DNA of 64,000 bases from Pseudomonadota bacterium. Lineage in GTDB: Bacteria > Pseudomonadota > Alphaproteobacteria > Rhizobiales > Xanthobacteraceae. Under the pieces are notes generated by a model, which had not been told where the DNA came from, did not search any database, and saw only the letters and a program-made list of their open reading frames with translations. Below, one piece after another: positions 1 through 8,699 of the stretch. A program made the translations under genes and the position numbers. Location: the NCBI GenBank assembly GCA_023386885.1, contig JAEWIX010000023.1, forward strand, positions 1 through 64,000. Reading direction: 5' to 3'. The first letter of the stretch is position 1; each line of letters opens with the position of its first letter.

Positions 1-221
1 CCAACGACGTCACCAACCCGGCGGCGGAAGAGGACAAGACCTCGCCGATCTACGGCATGCCGGTGTTGCAGGTGTGGAAAGCCGGCACCGTGATGTTCAT
101 CAAGCGCTCGCTGGCGTCCGGCTATGCAGGCATCGACAATCCGCTGTTCTATCGCGACAACACCATGATGCTGCTCGGCGATGCCAAGAAGATGACCGAG
201 AACATCGTCAAGGCGATGTAG
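1..221 (+). CDS. pntB: NAD(P) transhydrogenase subunit beta, C-terminal end (partial)
   Basis: This is the last 72 codons of a gene that begins before the window; the reading frame starts at base 3 and stops at 219-221. The residues match the C-terminal NADP(H)-binding domain (dIII) of proton-translocating transhydrogenase beta subunits, with recognisable blocks SPIYGMP, AGTVMFIKR, GYAGIDN and RDNTMMLLGDAKK. The enzyme couples hydride transfer between NADH and NADP+ to proton flow across the inner membrane. PntB is normally about 460-480 residues, so only the final sixth is visible here. It marks the end of the core-genome block before the accessory region. Confidence 0.9.
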   Translation, partial: NDVTNPAAEEDKTSPIYGMPVLQVWKAGTVMFIKRSLASGYAGIDNPLFYRDNTMMLLGDAKKMTENIVKAM

Positions 222-773
222 GACTTCGGGACAGCCTTTCTTTGATAAGATGTGATAGGTGCGCCCACATGGGGTGTCGTGCCTCTCGCCGTTGGCAACT
301 CGTCGAAATGCGCGGAAGAGGGACAGCTACATCGATTGCCCTCACTTCGTCTGGTAATTATTCGACCGTGTATCGGGCGGTCAATGAATGTCCATAGAGG
401 CTGCCCAAGAACACGACGTGAGTTTGTGGTGTCAGTTCGGCGTCGGCCCTACCGACCACTATGTTGGGGTTGCTTGACTCGAGTTGTACGGTAGCCGTCC
501 TGCCACCCTGTTGGATGGTAGCATGGCCTCTTATGTTCTTGGTCGGGTTCAAGCGCTCTTACAAGTGACCTGAGAATCTGGAGATCAGATCGCACTCAAA
601 CCCATCCAGCCCTTATAAAGCCGACAAAAAGACTAGGCACGTTGCAAAGGCGCCTGCCGAGACCGTCGCGATTGCACGTCCGATTCGAAATACGATACCC
701 AGGATAAGGAATGACCGGGCGCGTTGCTTACCCTCTAATCGGATGTGCCTCGACTTTGTCCGTTGGCATACTC
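222..773. other. Intergenic region without convincing genes
   Basis: About 550 bases separate pntB from the convergent cueR. Short open frames exist on both strands, including one at 358-552 on the minus strand, but none has a ribosome-binding site, a recognisable family or rhizobial codon bias. I see no tRNA, strong terminator or insertion-sequence end. It may be the degraded left edge of the accessory region. Confidence 0.4.
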
Positions 774-1253
774 TTAGATCGCTCTTGGCCGACTATGCTT
801 CATTCCAGTCTGGGCAACTGCGCCTGAGCGAGGTTTCACCGACAAATCCTCGTCTTCGTCGGCGGTTTCGAGCCGCTGGAGGATTGGACAATCTGGTCGG
901 TGGTCACCCCGGCAAGATTTGATGAGTACCTTCAGCGTATGGACCATGTCCTGAAGATCTTCGATCTTCCTTTCCAATTCGTGGACATGGCCTTTTGCAA
1001 GGCGCTTGACCTCGGCGCTCTGTCTGGTCTCGTCGCGCCATAGACCGAGCAGATCACTGATCTCGTTGACGGAGAACCCGAGATCGCGCGCCCGGCGAAT
1101 GAAGCTCAGCATATGCACATCGGAATGGGAATAATCGCGATAACCCGCGGCGGTTCGGTCAGCTTCCGGAATGAGCCCGGTCTGTTCGTAGTAGCGGATC
1201 ATCTTGGCAGAAACGCCCGATGCCTTTGATGCCTGTCCGATGTTCACGAGCAT
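774..1253 (-). CDS. cueR: MerR-family copper-responsive regulator (CueR type)
   Basis: A 159-residue MerR-family activator. The N-terminal winged helix-turn-helix (IGQASKASGVSAKMIRYYE) is followed by a coiled-coil dimerisation helix and a C-terminal metal loop with Cys114 and Cys122, the C-x7-C spacing of copper(I)-sensing CueR proteins; mercury sensors use a different cysteine set. The protein is longer than E. coli CueR (135 residues) because of an extra hydrophilic tail. It lies 57 bp downstream of copA on the same strand and is probably co-transcribed from the CueR-type promoter ahead of copA, giving autoregulation. Four matching operator-promoters lie in the next 8 kb. Confidence 0.88.
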   Translation of the reverse strand: MLVNIGQASKASGVSAKMIRYYEQTGLIPEADRTAAGYRDYSHSDVHMLSFIRRARDLGFSVNEISDLLGLWRDETRQSAEVKRLAKGHVHELERKIEDLQDMVHTLKVLIKSCRGDHRPDCPILQRLETADEDEDLSVKPRSGAVAQTGMKHSRPRAI

Positions 1254-1310
1254 TCTCCCGTAGTTGGATCAGCAGCCGACCTTCATCATAAGATCGGCTG
1301 CCACGATTTG

Positions 1311-3815
1311 TCAGTTCGGCACCTTGAAGCGGCGGAGCCTAAGCGCGTTGCCGAGCACGAAGATGCTCGACAGCGCCATGGCGCCGGCGGCAAACACCGG
1401 CGACAAGAGGATGCCGAGTGCGGGGAACAGTGCGCCTGCCGCGACCGGGATCAGAGCCGTGTTGTAGGCGAAGGCCCAGAACAGGTTCTGACGGATGTTG
1501 CCGATCGTCGCCTTGGACAGGGCGATGGCGTTCGGCACGCCCTGCAAGCTTCCCGACATCAGGACGACGTCCGCCGCTTCGATGGCGATGTCGGTGCCCG
1601 TGCCGATGGCAAGACCGACGTCAGCCTCGGCCAGAGCCGGAGCGTCGTTGATGCCGTCGCCGACGAAGGCGATCTTGCCGTACTGGCCTTTAAGGCGGCG
1701 AATCGCCTCGACCTTGCCATCCGGCAACACTTCGGCCACGACCTCGTCGATGCCCAACCGGGCCGCAATGGCCTTGGCGGTGCGGGCATTGTCGCCCGTG
1801 ATCATCGCGACCTTCAGGCCGAGATCGTGCATTGCCTTGATCGCGGCGGGCGTCGTGTCCTTGATGGGGTCCGCCACGGCGATAATGGCCGCAAGTTTGC
1901 CGTCGATCGCCGCGTACAATGGCGACTTGCCCTCGTTGCCCAGACGCTCGGCGACCGCAGCGAAGCCAGCCACGCCATGCCCAAGCTCGATCATGTAACG
2001 ATCGGCGCCGATCTCGATGCGCTTGCCGTCAACCCGGGCCTTCACGCCGAAGCCCGTCATGGATTCAAAGTTCGAAACCGTTGGCATCTCGATGCCCTCG
2101 TTGATGGCTGCATCGACGATTCCGCGGGCGATCGGGTGCTCCGACTTGGCTTCGACGGCCGCGACCAGGCCAAGCACGTTCGTCCGGTCAAACCCGATGG
2201 CCAATTCCAGATCGGTCAACGCTGGTTTGCCCTCGGTCAGGGTACCCGTCTTGTCGACGGCTACGACCTTCGCATCCTTGAGCAACTGCAAGGCTTCGCC
2301 CTTGCGGAACAGCACCCCCAGTTCGGCGCCGCGTCCGGTGCCCACCATGATCGAAGTCGGCGTCGCAAGACCCATGGCGCACGGACAAGCAATGATCAGG
2401 ACTGCGACGGCATTGACCAGCGCGAAGGTCAGCGCGGGCGACGGACCGAAAGTGAGCCAGGCCGTGAAGGTCAGGGCCGCGACTGCGAAGACAGCGGGCA
2501 CGAACCACATGGTCACCTTGTCGACCATCGCCTGGATCGGCATCTTGGAGCCCTGCGCCTCTTCGACCATACGGATGATCTGCGACAGCACCGTGTTGCC
2601 GCCGACAGCCGTTGCGCGAAACGCGAACGCACCCTTCTGGTTGACCGTGCCACCGATCACCTCACTGCCCACGGTCTTCGAAACCGGGATCGGCTCGCCC
2701 GTGATCATCGATTCATCAACATAGCTTTCGCCTTCGACCACTTCGCCATCGACGGGGATACGCTCGCCAGGACGAACCTCGACGATGTCACCATCGACAA
2801 CCGAGCCGATCGGCAGATCAACCGATTTGCCGTCGCGGCGCATACGCGCGGTCTTGGCCTGAAGGCCGACCAGGCGCTTGATTGCCTCGGACGTGCGCCC
2901 CTTGGCGCGAGCCTCGAGCAGACGGCCGAGCAGGATCAGCGTCACGATGACCGCGGCCGCCTCAAAGTAGACGTTCACCGTTCCGGCGGGCAGGAAACCC
3001 GACGCGAAGGTCGCTACCAGCGAATAGCCGTAAGCGGCGAGCGAACCGACGGCGACCAGCGAATTCATGTCGGGGGCAAGACGCCACAGTGCCGGAAGCC
3101 CCTTGTCATAGAAGCGAATGCCGGGAATGAAGAGGACGAGCGTCGTCAGTGCGAACTGGATGTACCAGCTCCATTGCATGCCGATCGTCGATTCGATCAG
3201 ACCATGCACGCCCGGAATGAGATGAGATCCCATTTCCAGGATGAAGACGGGTGCCGTCAGCACGGCGGCGACGGTGAAGTCGCGGGTCAGTTCGCGGCGC
3301 TCGGTTTCCTTCTTCTCCGCGCGCTCGGCGTTTTCGTCTTCGTCCGCGCCGCTGGCCGCGGTGCCGATCAGCCTTGCCTCGTAGCCGACCTCTTCGATCG
3401 CTGCGATCAAGAGGGCCGCGTCAGTCGATCCCTGGATCGTTGCCCGTTCGGTTGCCAGATTGACGACGGCCTGCATGACTCCCGGAACAGCCTTCAAAGC
3501 GCGCTCAACGCGGCCGACGCAGGATGCGCAAGTCATCCCTTCCACAGAGAGTTCGATGGGGCCGACGGCAGGGGTCGACTTTACGGGCACCGAATAGCCG
3601 ACGTTTTCCACGGCAGCGATGAGTTTGGTGCGATCGACGCTCGCACTGGTCCTGATGCTCGCCTTCTCGGTGGCGAGGTTGACCGCCACCGTCTCCACGC
3701 CGGGAACGGCCTTCAGGGCCTTTTCGACGCGCCCAACGCAGGATGCGCAGGTCATGCCCTCGATGGGGAGTGATATCGCTGAAGATAGGTCTGTTGCTCG
3801 AACGGTGGCATTCAT
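1311..3815 (-). CDS. copA: Cu(I)-exporting P1B-type ATPase
   Basis: An 834-residue copper efflux pump of the inner membrane that moves Cu(I) from the cytoplasm to the periplasm at the cost of ATP. It has two N-terminal heavy-metal-associated domains (GMTCASC at about residues 20-26 and 93-99), eight predicted membrane helices, the transmembrane CPC metal-binding motif (ACPCAMGLATP), the phosphorylation loop DKTGT, the SEHP motif of the nucleotide domain and the hinge GDGINDAP. Two HMA domains and CPC identify the P1B-1 (Cu+) subclass. It is the first gene of a copA-cueR operon and diverges from copZ, with back-to-back CueR-type promoters between them. The long frame on the opposite strand is only a codon-bias shadow. 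Confidence 0.95.
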   Translation of the reverse strand: MNATVRATDLSSAISLPIEGMTCASCVGRVEKALKAVPGVETVAVNLATEKASIRTSASVDRTKLIAAVENVGYSVPVKSTPAVGPIELSVEGMTCASCVGRVERALKAVPGVMQAVVNLATERATIQGSTDAALLIAAIEEVGYEARLIGTAASGADEDENAERAEKKETERRELTRDFTVAAVLTAPVFILEMGSHLIPGVHGLIESTIGMQWSWYIQFALTTLVLFIPGIRFYDKGLPALWRLAPDMNSLVAVGSLAAYGYSLVATFASGFLPAGTVNVYFEAAAVIVTLILLGRLLEARAKGRTSEAIKRLVGLQAKTARMRRDGKSVDLPIGSVVDGDIVEVRPGERIPVDGEVVEGESYVDESMITGEPIPVSKTVGSEVIGGTVNQKGAFAFRATAVGGNTVLSQIIRMVEEAQGSKMPIQAMVDKVTMWFVPAVFAVAALTFTAWLTFGPSPALTFALVNAVAVLIIACPCAMGLATPTSIMVGTGRGAELGVLFRKGEALQLLKDAKVVAVDKTGTLTEGKPALTDLELAIGFDRTNVLGLVAAVEAKSEHPIARGIVDAAINEGIEMPTVSNFESMTGFGVKARVDGKRIEIGADRYMIELGHGVAGFAAVAERLGNEGKSPLYAAIDGKLAAIIAVADPIKDTTPAAIKAMHDLGLKVAMITGDNARTAKAIAARLGIDEVVAEVLPDGKVEAIRRLKGQYGKIAFVGDGINDAPALAEADVGLAIGTGTDIAIEAADVVLMSGSLQGVPNAIALSKATIGNIRQNLFWAFAYNTALIPVAAGALFPALGILLSPVFAAGAMALSSIFVLGNALRLRRFKVPN

Positions 3816-3854
3816 AGCCGCCTCCCTCTTTGTTCAAAATTCGCGTTCGAGAGA

Positions 3855-3885
3855 AAGGTGGGGCTTCCAACCATGGGAAGGTCAA
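3855..3885 (-). promoter_or_regulatory. CueR-type promoter of copA
   Basis: Read on the minus strand: -35 TTGACC (3880-3885), a 19-bp spacer containing the dyad CTTCC-N7-GGAAG (3864-3880 overall), and a -10-like CACCTT (3855-3860). The overlong 19-bp spacer is the hallmark of MerR/CueR promoters, in which the activator untwists the DNA. It sits about 40 bp upstream of the copA start. Confidence 0.82.
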
Positions 3886-3910
3886 TAGCAGAGTTTTCGG
3901 CCGGCGGCAC

Positions 3911-3941
3911 TTGACCTTCCAATCGTTGGAAGCCCCACCTT
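3911..3941 (+). promoter_or_regulatory. CueR-type promoter of the first copZ cassette
   Basis: TTGACC (3911-3916), 19-bp spacer with the dyad TTCCAATCGTTGGAA, then CACCTT (3936-3941). Same architecture as the copA promoter, in the opposite orientation and only 25 bp away, so one CueR pool would fire both. Confidence 0.82.
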
Positions 3942-3974
3942 GAGAGCCATGAGATCAAACCAAGGAGAATTCTC

Positions 3975-4169
3975 ATGGACCTCAGAATCGAAAACATGAC
4001 CTGCGGCGGTTGCGCCCGATCCGTCACCAAGGCGATCCAGTCGGTCGATCCCGTCGCCAAGGTCGAGACCAATCCCGCCGCCCGTTCGGTCAAGGTTGAA
4101 ACGACCGCGACGCAGGCCGCTCTTTTGCAGGTTCTCGAAGACGCCGGATTCCCGGCGGCAGCAAACTGA
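3975..4169 (+). CDS. copZ: CopZ-like heavy-metal-associated domain protein, copy 1
   Basis: A 64-residue single HMA domain with the Cu(I)-binding motif MTCGGC near the N terminus, predicted as a cytoplasmic copper chaperone that hands Cu(I) to CopA or CueR. A purine-rich ribosome-binding site (AAGGAG) lies just ahead of the ATG, and a CueR-type promoter lies 33 bp upstream. It is followed after 14 bp by a cupredoxin gene. The whole promoter-copZ cassette recurs at 6697-6956 with few changes, pointing to a recent local duplication. The motif CGGC, in place of the usual CxxC seen as CASC or CGHC, is common in rhizobial copies. Confidence 0.85.
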   Translation: MDLRIENMTCGGCARSVTKAIQSVDPVAKVETNPAARSVKVETTATQAALLQVLEDAGFPAAAN

Positions 4170-4183
4170 TCGGGAGCGAGGTC

Positions 4184-4669
4184 ATGAACGCACTTCGTCG
4201 AACCGGCCTTGCATTGCTCGTCGCAATGACGTTCTCGACGCCAGTTTGGGCGGGAGCCGGAACCGCCGGACACCAACATAGCGAGGAATATTCGGCGGGC
4301 GAGCCCGGTGACGCCAAGAGAACTGCGCAGGTCGTCCAGGTCACGATGGACGAAGCGGACGGCAAGATGATTTTCACGCCAAACAAGCTCGAAGTCAGAA
4401 AGGGTGAGCAGGTCAGGTTCATCCTGCGCAACAATGGCGAACTCGACCATGAGTTCATCCTGGCGAGTACAGCGGACAATCTCAAGCACGCCGACGCCAT
4501 GAAGAAGAATCCGGACATGGAGCACGACGATCCGAACGGGAAACGCTTGGCCCCCAAGAAAGCGGGTGAGCTCGTTTGGAAATTCACGAAGCCTGGCACG
4601 TTCGAATATTCGTGCCTCATTCCCGGTCATCGCGAAGCGGGAATGATCGGGACTGCCGTCGTCAAGTGA
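4184..4669 (+). CDS. Periplasmic cupredoxin-domain protein
   Basis: A 161-residue secreted protein. Residues 1-24 form a signal peptide ending near VWAGA; after it comes a short His/Glu-rich stretch (HQHSEE) and a cupredoxin beta-sandwich. Likely type 1 copper ligands are His89 (LDHEF), Cys144 and His149 (SCLIPGH) and Met154 (EAGM), the order found in plastocyanin-like proteins. It probably binds or shuttles copper in the periplasm. It is second in the copZ cassette, 14 bp downstream, and so is presumably copper-induced through CueR. The exact physiological partner cannot be read from sequence. Confidence 0.85.
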   Translation: MNALRRTGLALLVAMTFSTPVWAGAGTAGHQHSEEYSAGEPGDAKRTAQVVQVTMDEADGKMIFTPNKLEVRKGEQVRFILRNNGELDHEFILASTADNLKHADAMKKNPDMEHDDPNGKRLAPKKAGELVWKFTKPGTFEYSCLIPGHREAGMIGTAVVK

Positions 4670-4912
4670 GAAATTGACGTCCGTCAGGCAAGAAGAGGCG
4701 ACTGGATGTTCACGCACGTCGCCAACGAACAAGGAGACAGCGAGCGCACGAAGTGTCTTGCTCGCGGTCCAAGAACTTCACCGCTGTCTTCGCCAGCGGG
4801 GGTGATCGCGAGAGGCCTCATCCTCCGCGACGCGAGCAACAACTCTCGCCGTCGACAGCAAGAACGTGAGCTTTCCGGTGAAAGCCGCAACAACTGAAAA
4901 GGAATGGATACG

Positions 4913-5212
4913 ATGGTACGCAAACTGATGACCAGTTTCCTGGCAATCTCGCTCGCCTTGTCGTCGGCGGTCGCCGTGGCGCAAGCGAACATGGTGAAAG
5001 GTGAGGTCAGGAAGATCGATGAAGCCGCCGGCAAGATCACCTTGAAGCACGGACCGATTAAAAGCCTCGATATGGATGACTATATGACAATGGTGTTCCG
5101 CGTTCAGGACCCGGCGATGCTCAAGAAGGTCAAGGTCGGCGACAAGGTGCAGTTCCAGGCCGAGCGGGCGACAGCCGGAATCACCGTCACGACGATTGAA
5201 AAACAGAAGTAG
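4913..5212 (+). CDS. CusF-like periplasmic copper-binding protein
   Basis: About 99 residues: a signal peptide (to about AVAVAQA) followed by a small OB-fold CusF-type domain. The ligand region reads KHGPIKSLDM...MTMVF, so the His and the two Met ligands of CusF are present while the Trp that caps Cu(I) in E. coli CusF is replaced by Met or shifted. I prefer the ATG at 4913, which has an AAGGA site 9 bp upstream, over the in-frame ATG at 4904, which overlaps that site. It lies downstream of the cupredoxin gene with a 243-bp gap in which no gene or CueR box is evident. Likely role: periplasmic Cu(I) buffering or delivery. Confidence 0.82.
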   Translation: MVRKLMTSFLAISLALSSAVAVAQANMVKGEVRKIDEAAGKITLKHGPIKSLDMDDYMTMVFRVQDPAMLKKVKVGDKVQFQAERATAGITVTTIEKQK

Positions 5213-5312
5213 GCCTCAACGCCCAGCGTCGTCGGATCTTGTCCGGCGTCGCCGGACTTTCTCACAACGCATTTCCGGTAAGAGCCTTGAGAATGAGCGG
5301 AACCAACCCGCC

Positions 5313-6502
5313 ATGACCACGGATGTCATACAATCCGATCGGCCAGCTTTGGCGATTGCCATCGAACCTGAGCGAACCCGGGAGCCAGGAGTGCCGTCTG
5401 TCGGACGAGACCTGCGGCTGGACCTGTTTCGCGGACTTGCGAACTGGGCGATCTTTCTGGATCACATACCAAACAACGCGATCGCGTGGTTGACGACGCG
5501 AAACTATGAATTCAGCGACGCCGCGGACGTTTTCGTGTTCATTTCCGGTATACCGCCGCTTTTGTGTACGCTCGCCGGATGGCTGCGCAGGGACGCATCG
5601 CGGGGACGGCGTTGCTGATGCGCCGTGTATGGCAGCTCTACGTAGCGTACATCCTGTTGTTCGTGTTCTACGCTGCCACCATCGGATATTTGGCACAGAA
5701 CTACGACCATTCACACCTGCTGGATGAGTTCAACGTGGCCGGGCTGATAGAACAGCCTGTGGCCGCTCTCATGCAGGGACTCATGCTCAAGTTCAAGCCG
5801 CTCAATCTGGACGTGCTGCCTTTATACATCGTCCTGATGGCGGGCTTTGCTCCCTTGCTGATGCTGATGATGCGTGCACCGGACGCCGCGATGGCCTTGG
5901 CGATCTCCGTCTATTTTCTGGCGCGTCACTTTAGCTGGAATTTTCCTGCGTATCCCTCAGGGGGCTGGTACTTCAACCCGTTTACATGGCAGCTATTGTT
6001 CACGATGGGTGCGTGGGCCGCGTTAGGTGGCGCAGCTCGCGTGCGTGTCCTGACCCGCACCCGGATAATCTTCATCGCGAGTGTGGCTTTCGCTATTTTT
6101 GCACTTCTCATAACAATCGCCGACCATCTTAGCCTGTCGACGTCGTTGTTGCCTCCTGGGACACTGGGTCTCCTTAACGAGAAAACCAACCTCGCGCCGT
6201 ACCGAATCCTTCATTTTATGGCGCTGGCCGTGATCGTCGTTCGCTTCATCCCACAAGACTGGCAAGGTCTTCGCTCGAATCTCCTCCGCCCGGTGCTCGT
6301 GTGCGGCCAGAGGTCATTGGAGGTATTCTGCATCGGCATCTTCTTGTCGTTTGTCGGGCATTTCATTCTGGAGATGTGCTCGGACCATCTGATCGCTCAA
6401 ATTGGTGTGAGCATTTTTAGCGTTGTGCTGATGACGGCCATCGCGTTCTATCGAACATGGTCGCGAACGCTCGACGTGCGCGCCTCCAATATGATCCATT
6501 GA
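5313..6502 (+). pseudogene. opgC: OpgC-family membrane protein, frameshifted
   Basis: OpgC-family proteins are inner-membrane acyltransferases that succinylate osmoregulated periplasmic glucans. The first part (5313 to about 5550) carries the family signature RLDLFRGLANWAIFLDHIP and the block SDAADVFVFISG. The frame then breaks; the remainder (VYARRMAAQGR onward, with about eight membrane helices) continues in the next frame to 6502. Adding one T at 5549 restores GYTAAFVYARR, the family-typical sequence. The lesion is therefore a single-base deletion: recent inactivation or a sequencing error. It sits inside the copper region with no obvious functional link to it. Confidence 0.82.
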
Positions 6503-6696
6503 ATGAGTGCAAGCGAACGCCAAATTGTGCCGATCGCTGCACTCTCGTTACGTCCCCGACGAACAATGGAAGGGAACAGCGCGGTGTGCAGCCGTGTTGA
6601 TCATTGAATGCAGCGATCGGACGTGCCTTCAGAATGAGGCGGTGGACCGCATTGATCTTGCCGACCGGCAGCATAGCAATTTTTGTCAGATGATCC

Positions 6697-6727
6697 TTGA
6701 CCTTCCGATCGTTGGAAGCCCCACTTT
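6697..6727 (+). promoter_or_regulatory. CueR-type promoter of the second copZ cassette
   Basis: TTGACC (6697-6702), 19-bp spacer with TTCCGATCGTTGGAA, then CACTTT (6722-6727). Nearly identical to the promoter at 3911-3941, with one change in the -10 hexamer. Confidence 0.8.
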
Positions 6728-6761
6728 GAGTGACATGGGATCAAAACCAAGGAGACTTCTC

Positions 6762-6956
6762 ATGGGCCTCAGAATCGAAAGCATGACCTGCGGCGGTTGC
6801 GCCCGATCCGTCACCAAGGCGATCCAAGCGGTCGATCCCGCCGCCAAGGTCGAGATTAATCCCACCGTACGCTTGGTCAAGGTCGAAACCACCGCGACGC
6901 CGGCCGTCGTTTTGCAGGTTCTCGAAGCCGCCGGATTCCCGGCGGCAGCGAACTGA
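6762..6956 (+). CDS. copZ: CopZ-like heavy-metal-associated domain protein, copy 2
   Basis: A 64-residue single HMA domain, a close paralogue of the protein at 3975-4169 (differences include E-S-M for E-N-M before TCGGC and substitutions in the middle). The start at 6762 is chosen because it aligns with copy 1 and follows GGAG by a suitable distance; the frame is open further upstream but that part is not conserved. It is preceded by its own CueR-type promoter and followed after 14 bp by a DUF305 gene, whereas copy 1 is followed by a cupredoxin. Predicted cytoplasmic Cu(I) chaperone. Confidence 0.83.
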   Translation: MGLRIESMTCGGCARSVTKAIQAVDPAAKVEINPTVRLVKVETTATPAVVLQVLEAAGFPAAAN

Positions 6957-6970
6957 TCGGGAGCGAGATT

Positions 6971-7362
6971 ATGAACAAGCTCACTCCGATCTTCATTTCG
7001 GGTGCGATCGTGGTCAGCGCGGGCCTCGCTATCGCCCAGAACCAGTTAAAGACAGGCAATGCCATGCAGGGTCACAACATGCCGGGCCACGCGATGCCGG
7101 TCTCGGACAATCCCTCCACGAATGCCTATGTCATTGCCAACGATCGCATGCAAAAGGATATGATGGTCGAATTTAGCGGCGACGCCGATATCGACTTCAT
7201 GCGCGGCATGATCCCGCACCATCAAGGCGCAATCGACATGGCGAAGGTGGCGCTTCAGTACGGCAAGGACCGAAGGTTCGCAAGCTCGCCGAAGAAGTGA
7301 TCAAGGCCCAGGAGGGCGAAATCGCAATGATGCAGAAATGGCTCGCCGAGCGAGGCAAGTAG
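6971..7362 (+). pseudogene. DUF305 family protein, frameshifted
   Basis: DUF305 proteins are ferritin-like, metal-resistance-associated secreted proteins. A signal peptide (to about LAIAQ), a Met/His-rich stretch (GHNMPGHAMP) and the family signature DFMRGMIPHHQGAIDMAK are all present. After YGKD the frame is lost and stops at 7300; restoring one C at 7270-7271 gives YGKDPKVRKLAEEVIKAQ and continues to a stop at 7360-7362 ending WLAERGK, the usual family end. The Met/His richness and its place in a CueR-controlled cassette suggest a copper role. Confidence 0.82.
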
Positions 7363-7481
7363 AGACCGGAGACGGAATCTTCGACGCCAGTTCGAGGAAA
7401 CAGGAAATGCATGGCGGGTCTGAGCGATGTTTATCGCCAACGGCCCGCCATTAGTACCACTATAGAGGAAAAGGAATAGGA

Positions 7482-8090
7482 ATGAGCCAGTCGATGTATG
7501 AAATCCCTGCCGAGATGAAGAACCGTCGACGTGCGTAGGCAGGAGATGTCGATTTCGCAGCGATATACGTCGCGCATGACTCCTTCGAGGCAGACATCAA
7601 ATATCTGCTTGAACTGGCGCGTGCGGGGGGAAGGCTTTTCGTCGGACGCATTGCGGACGTGGGAGCGCTTCAGTCAGCAACTCCACAACCATTCCACGGC
7701 CGAAGACAACGCGCTCTGGCCGCGCGTGCGAAAGCTCGCACACGTCGACGACCATGAGTTGCTGGATTGGATGGAAGCGGAGCATGCCTTGATCGCGGTC
7801 AGTCTGGCGCAAGTCGGATCTGTTTTTGAGGAATGCAACGGTGTGTAATTGTTCAATGAGCTGGAATTTCTCCATTCCAGGCTCGCACCGCATACCCATA
7901 ACGAAGAAGCCATCGCACTCCCCGTCGTGGCGCGGACCATCGGCGAGACCGGCTGGAAGGCCTATGGGGATGAGATTCGCAACCGTGCTGCACGCGACGA
8001 ATCTCGTTTTTTTGCGCTTCGTAATGACACGTTGCGCCATATGACCGGCCCTTACGCGACAAACTGCCTAAACTATTTCCGGATGCGGAT
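7482..8090 (+). pseudogene. Hemerythrin HHE-domain protein, multiply broken
   Basis: Pieces of one protein are found in two frames. First, ATG 7482 (MSQSMYEIPAEMKNR) runs into a TAG at 7536, yet the same frame continues with IYVAHDSFEADIKYLLE. From about 7630 the sequence continues in another frame as TWERFSQQLHNHSTAEDNALWPR and MEAEHALI, stops at 7846-7848, and resumes in frame with HSRLAPHTHNEEAIALPV and GETGWKAYGDEIRN before losing similarity. The spaced His/Glu residues (HNHSTAED, EAEHALI, HTHNEEA) are those of HHE cation-binding proteins, which hold a di-iron site. At least two stops and one frameshift make this a clear pseudogene. Confidence 0.75.
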
Positions 8091-8313
8091 AACAATGTCG
8101 TCCGCATCCGAAAAACGGATGATCCCCCCCTGCATATTCGCGTGTACGTTTTCTTTCCCAAATCCCTGCGCAAAGTCGTCCACCACGGCGTCCACCTATC
8201 TCATCGCCTTGTCGTGTGCCCTGTGACGACTACGGACGGACGTGATCTTAGCTTCGATGCCGAGCGTGATCGGCCGCCTCAAAGACCTCTTGCGGAAAAA
8301 TTCTCTCCGGGCC

Positions 8314-8344
8314 TTGACCTTCCCATTGTTGGAAGCCTCACCTT
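8314..8344 (+). promoter_or_regulatory. Orphan CueR-type promoter
   Basis: TTGACC (8314-8319), 19-bp spacer with CCCATTGTTGGAAG, CACCTT (8339-8344). It has the same architecture as the three other copies but no copper gene follows; the next frame is an AAA+ fragment at 8412. The former cargo was probably lost in the rearrangement that left the debris downstream. Confidence 0.72.
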
Positions 8345-8411
8345 CAGCCTAACCATGGAATAGCCGCTCCCGAGAACCATCAGTGCGGGCTACATAGAGG
8401 CGAACAAGACC

Positions 8412-8699
8412 GTGAGTAAGAAAAGCCACGTCAGTTATATGGCGACCGCCAATGTGCTCGACCCGCTGCCGGCTCCGATCCGCGATCGCTTCAGGATTGT
8501 GCGGTTTCCGAAGCCGACCGTAGCCGACCTGACAGCCTTGCTTCCTTATCTTCTCGCCAGCCTAGCCACGGAGCGCGGCCTTGCTCCGGAATGGATCGGG
8601 CCGCTCGATCATGAGGATACAGAATGGTTTGTAAGAACTTGCGGCCGTCATGCAAGTTCCAACAAATACGCGCCGCACGGCGCGTGGAGCGGTGTCTGA
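8412..8699 (+). pseudogene. AAA+ ATPase fragment (C-terminal part of the ATPase core)
   Basis: A 95-residue open frame (GTG start) beginning at the sensor-1 region of an AAA+ ATPase: YMATANVLDPLPAPIRDRFR contains the sensor-1 Asn and the arginine-finger region typical of Lon-related or MoxR-like ATPases, followed by FPKPTVADLTALLPYLL. There is no Walker A or Walker B, so the N-terminal half is missing, and the C terminus departs from what I would expect for the small helical domain after WIGPLDHE. It is a fragment of a formerly complete gene, not a functional ATPase. Confidence 0.6.

Noticed and set aside
358..552. 64-codon minus-strand frame after pntB
   Set aside because: The sequence looks somewhat protein-like, but there is no ribosome-binding site or recognisable family, so I left it out.
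1308..3773. 821-codon open frame on the plus strand across copA
   Set aside because: It is the antisense shadow of copA: high-GC codon bias keeps stops out. Its translation is rich in Arg/Asp/His with no domain, while the other strand has every P-type ATPase motif.
4706..4897. 63-codon frame between the cupredoxin and CusF-like genes
   Set aside because: Polar, Arg/Ser-rich and unlike any copper protein, without a good start; treated as intergenic.
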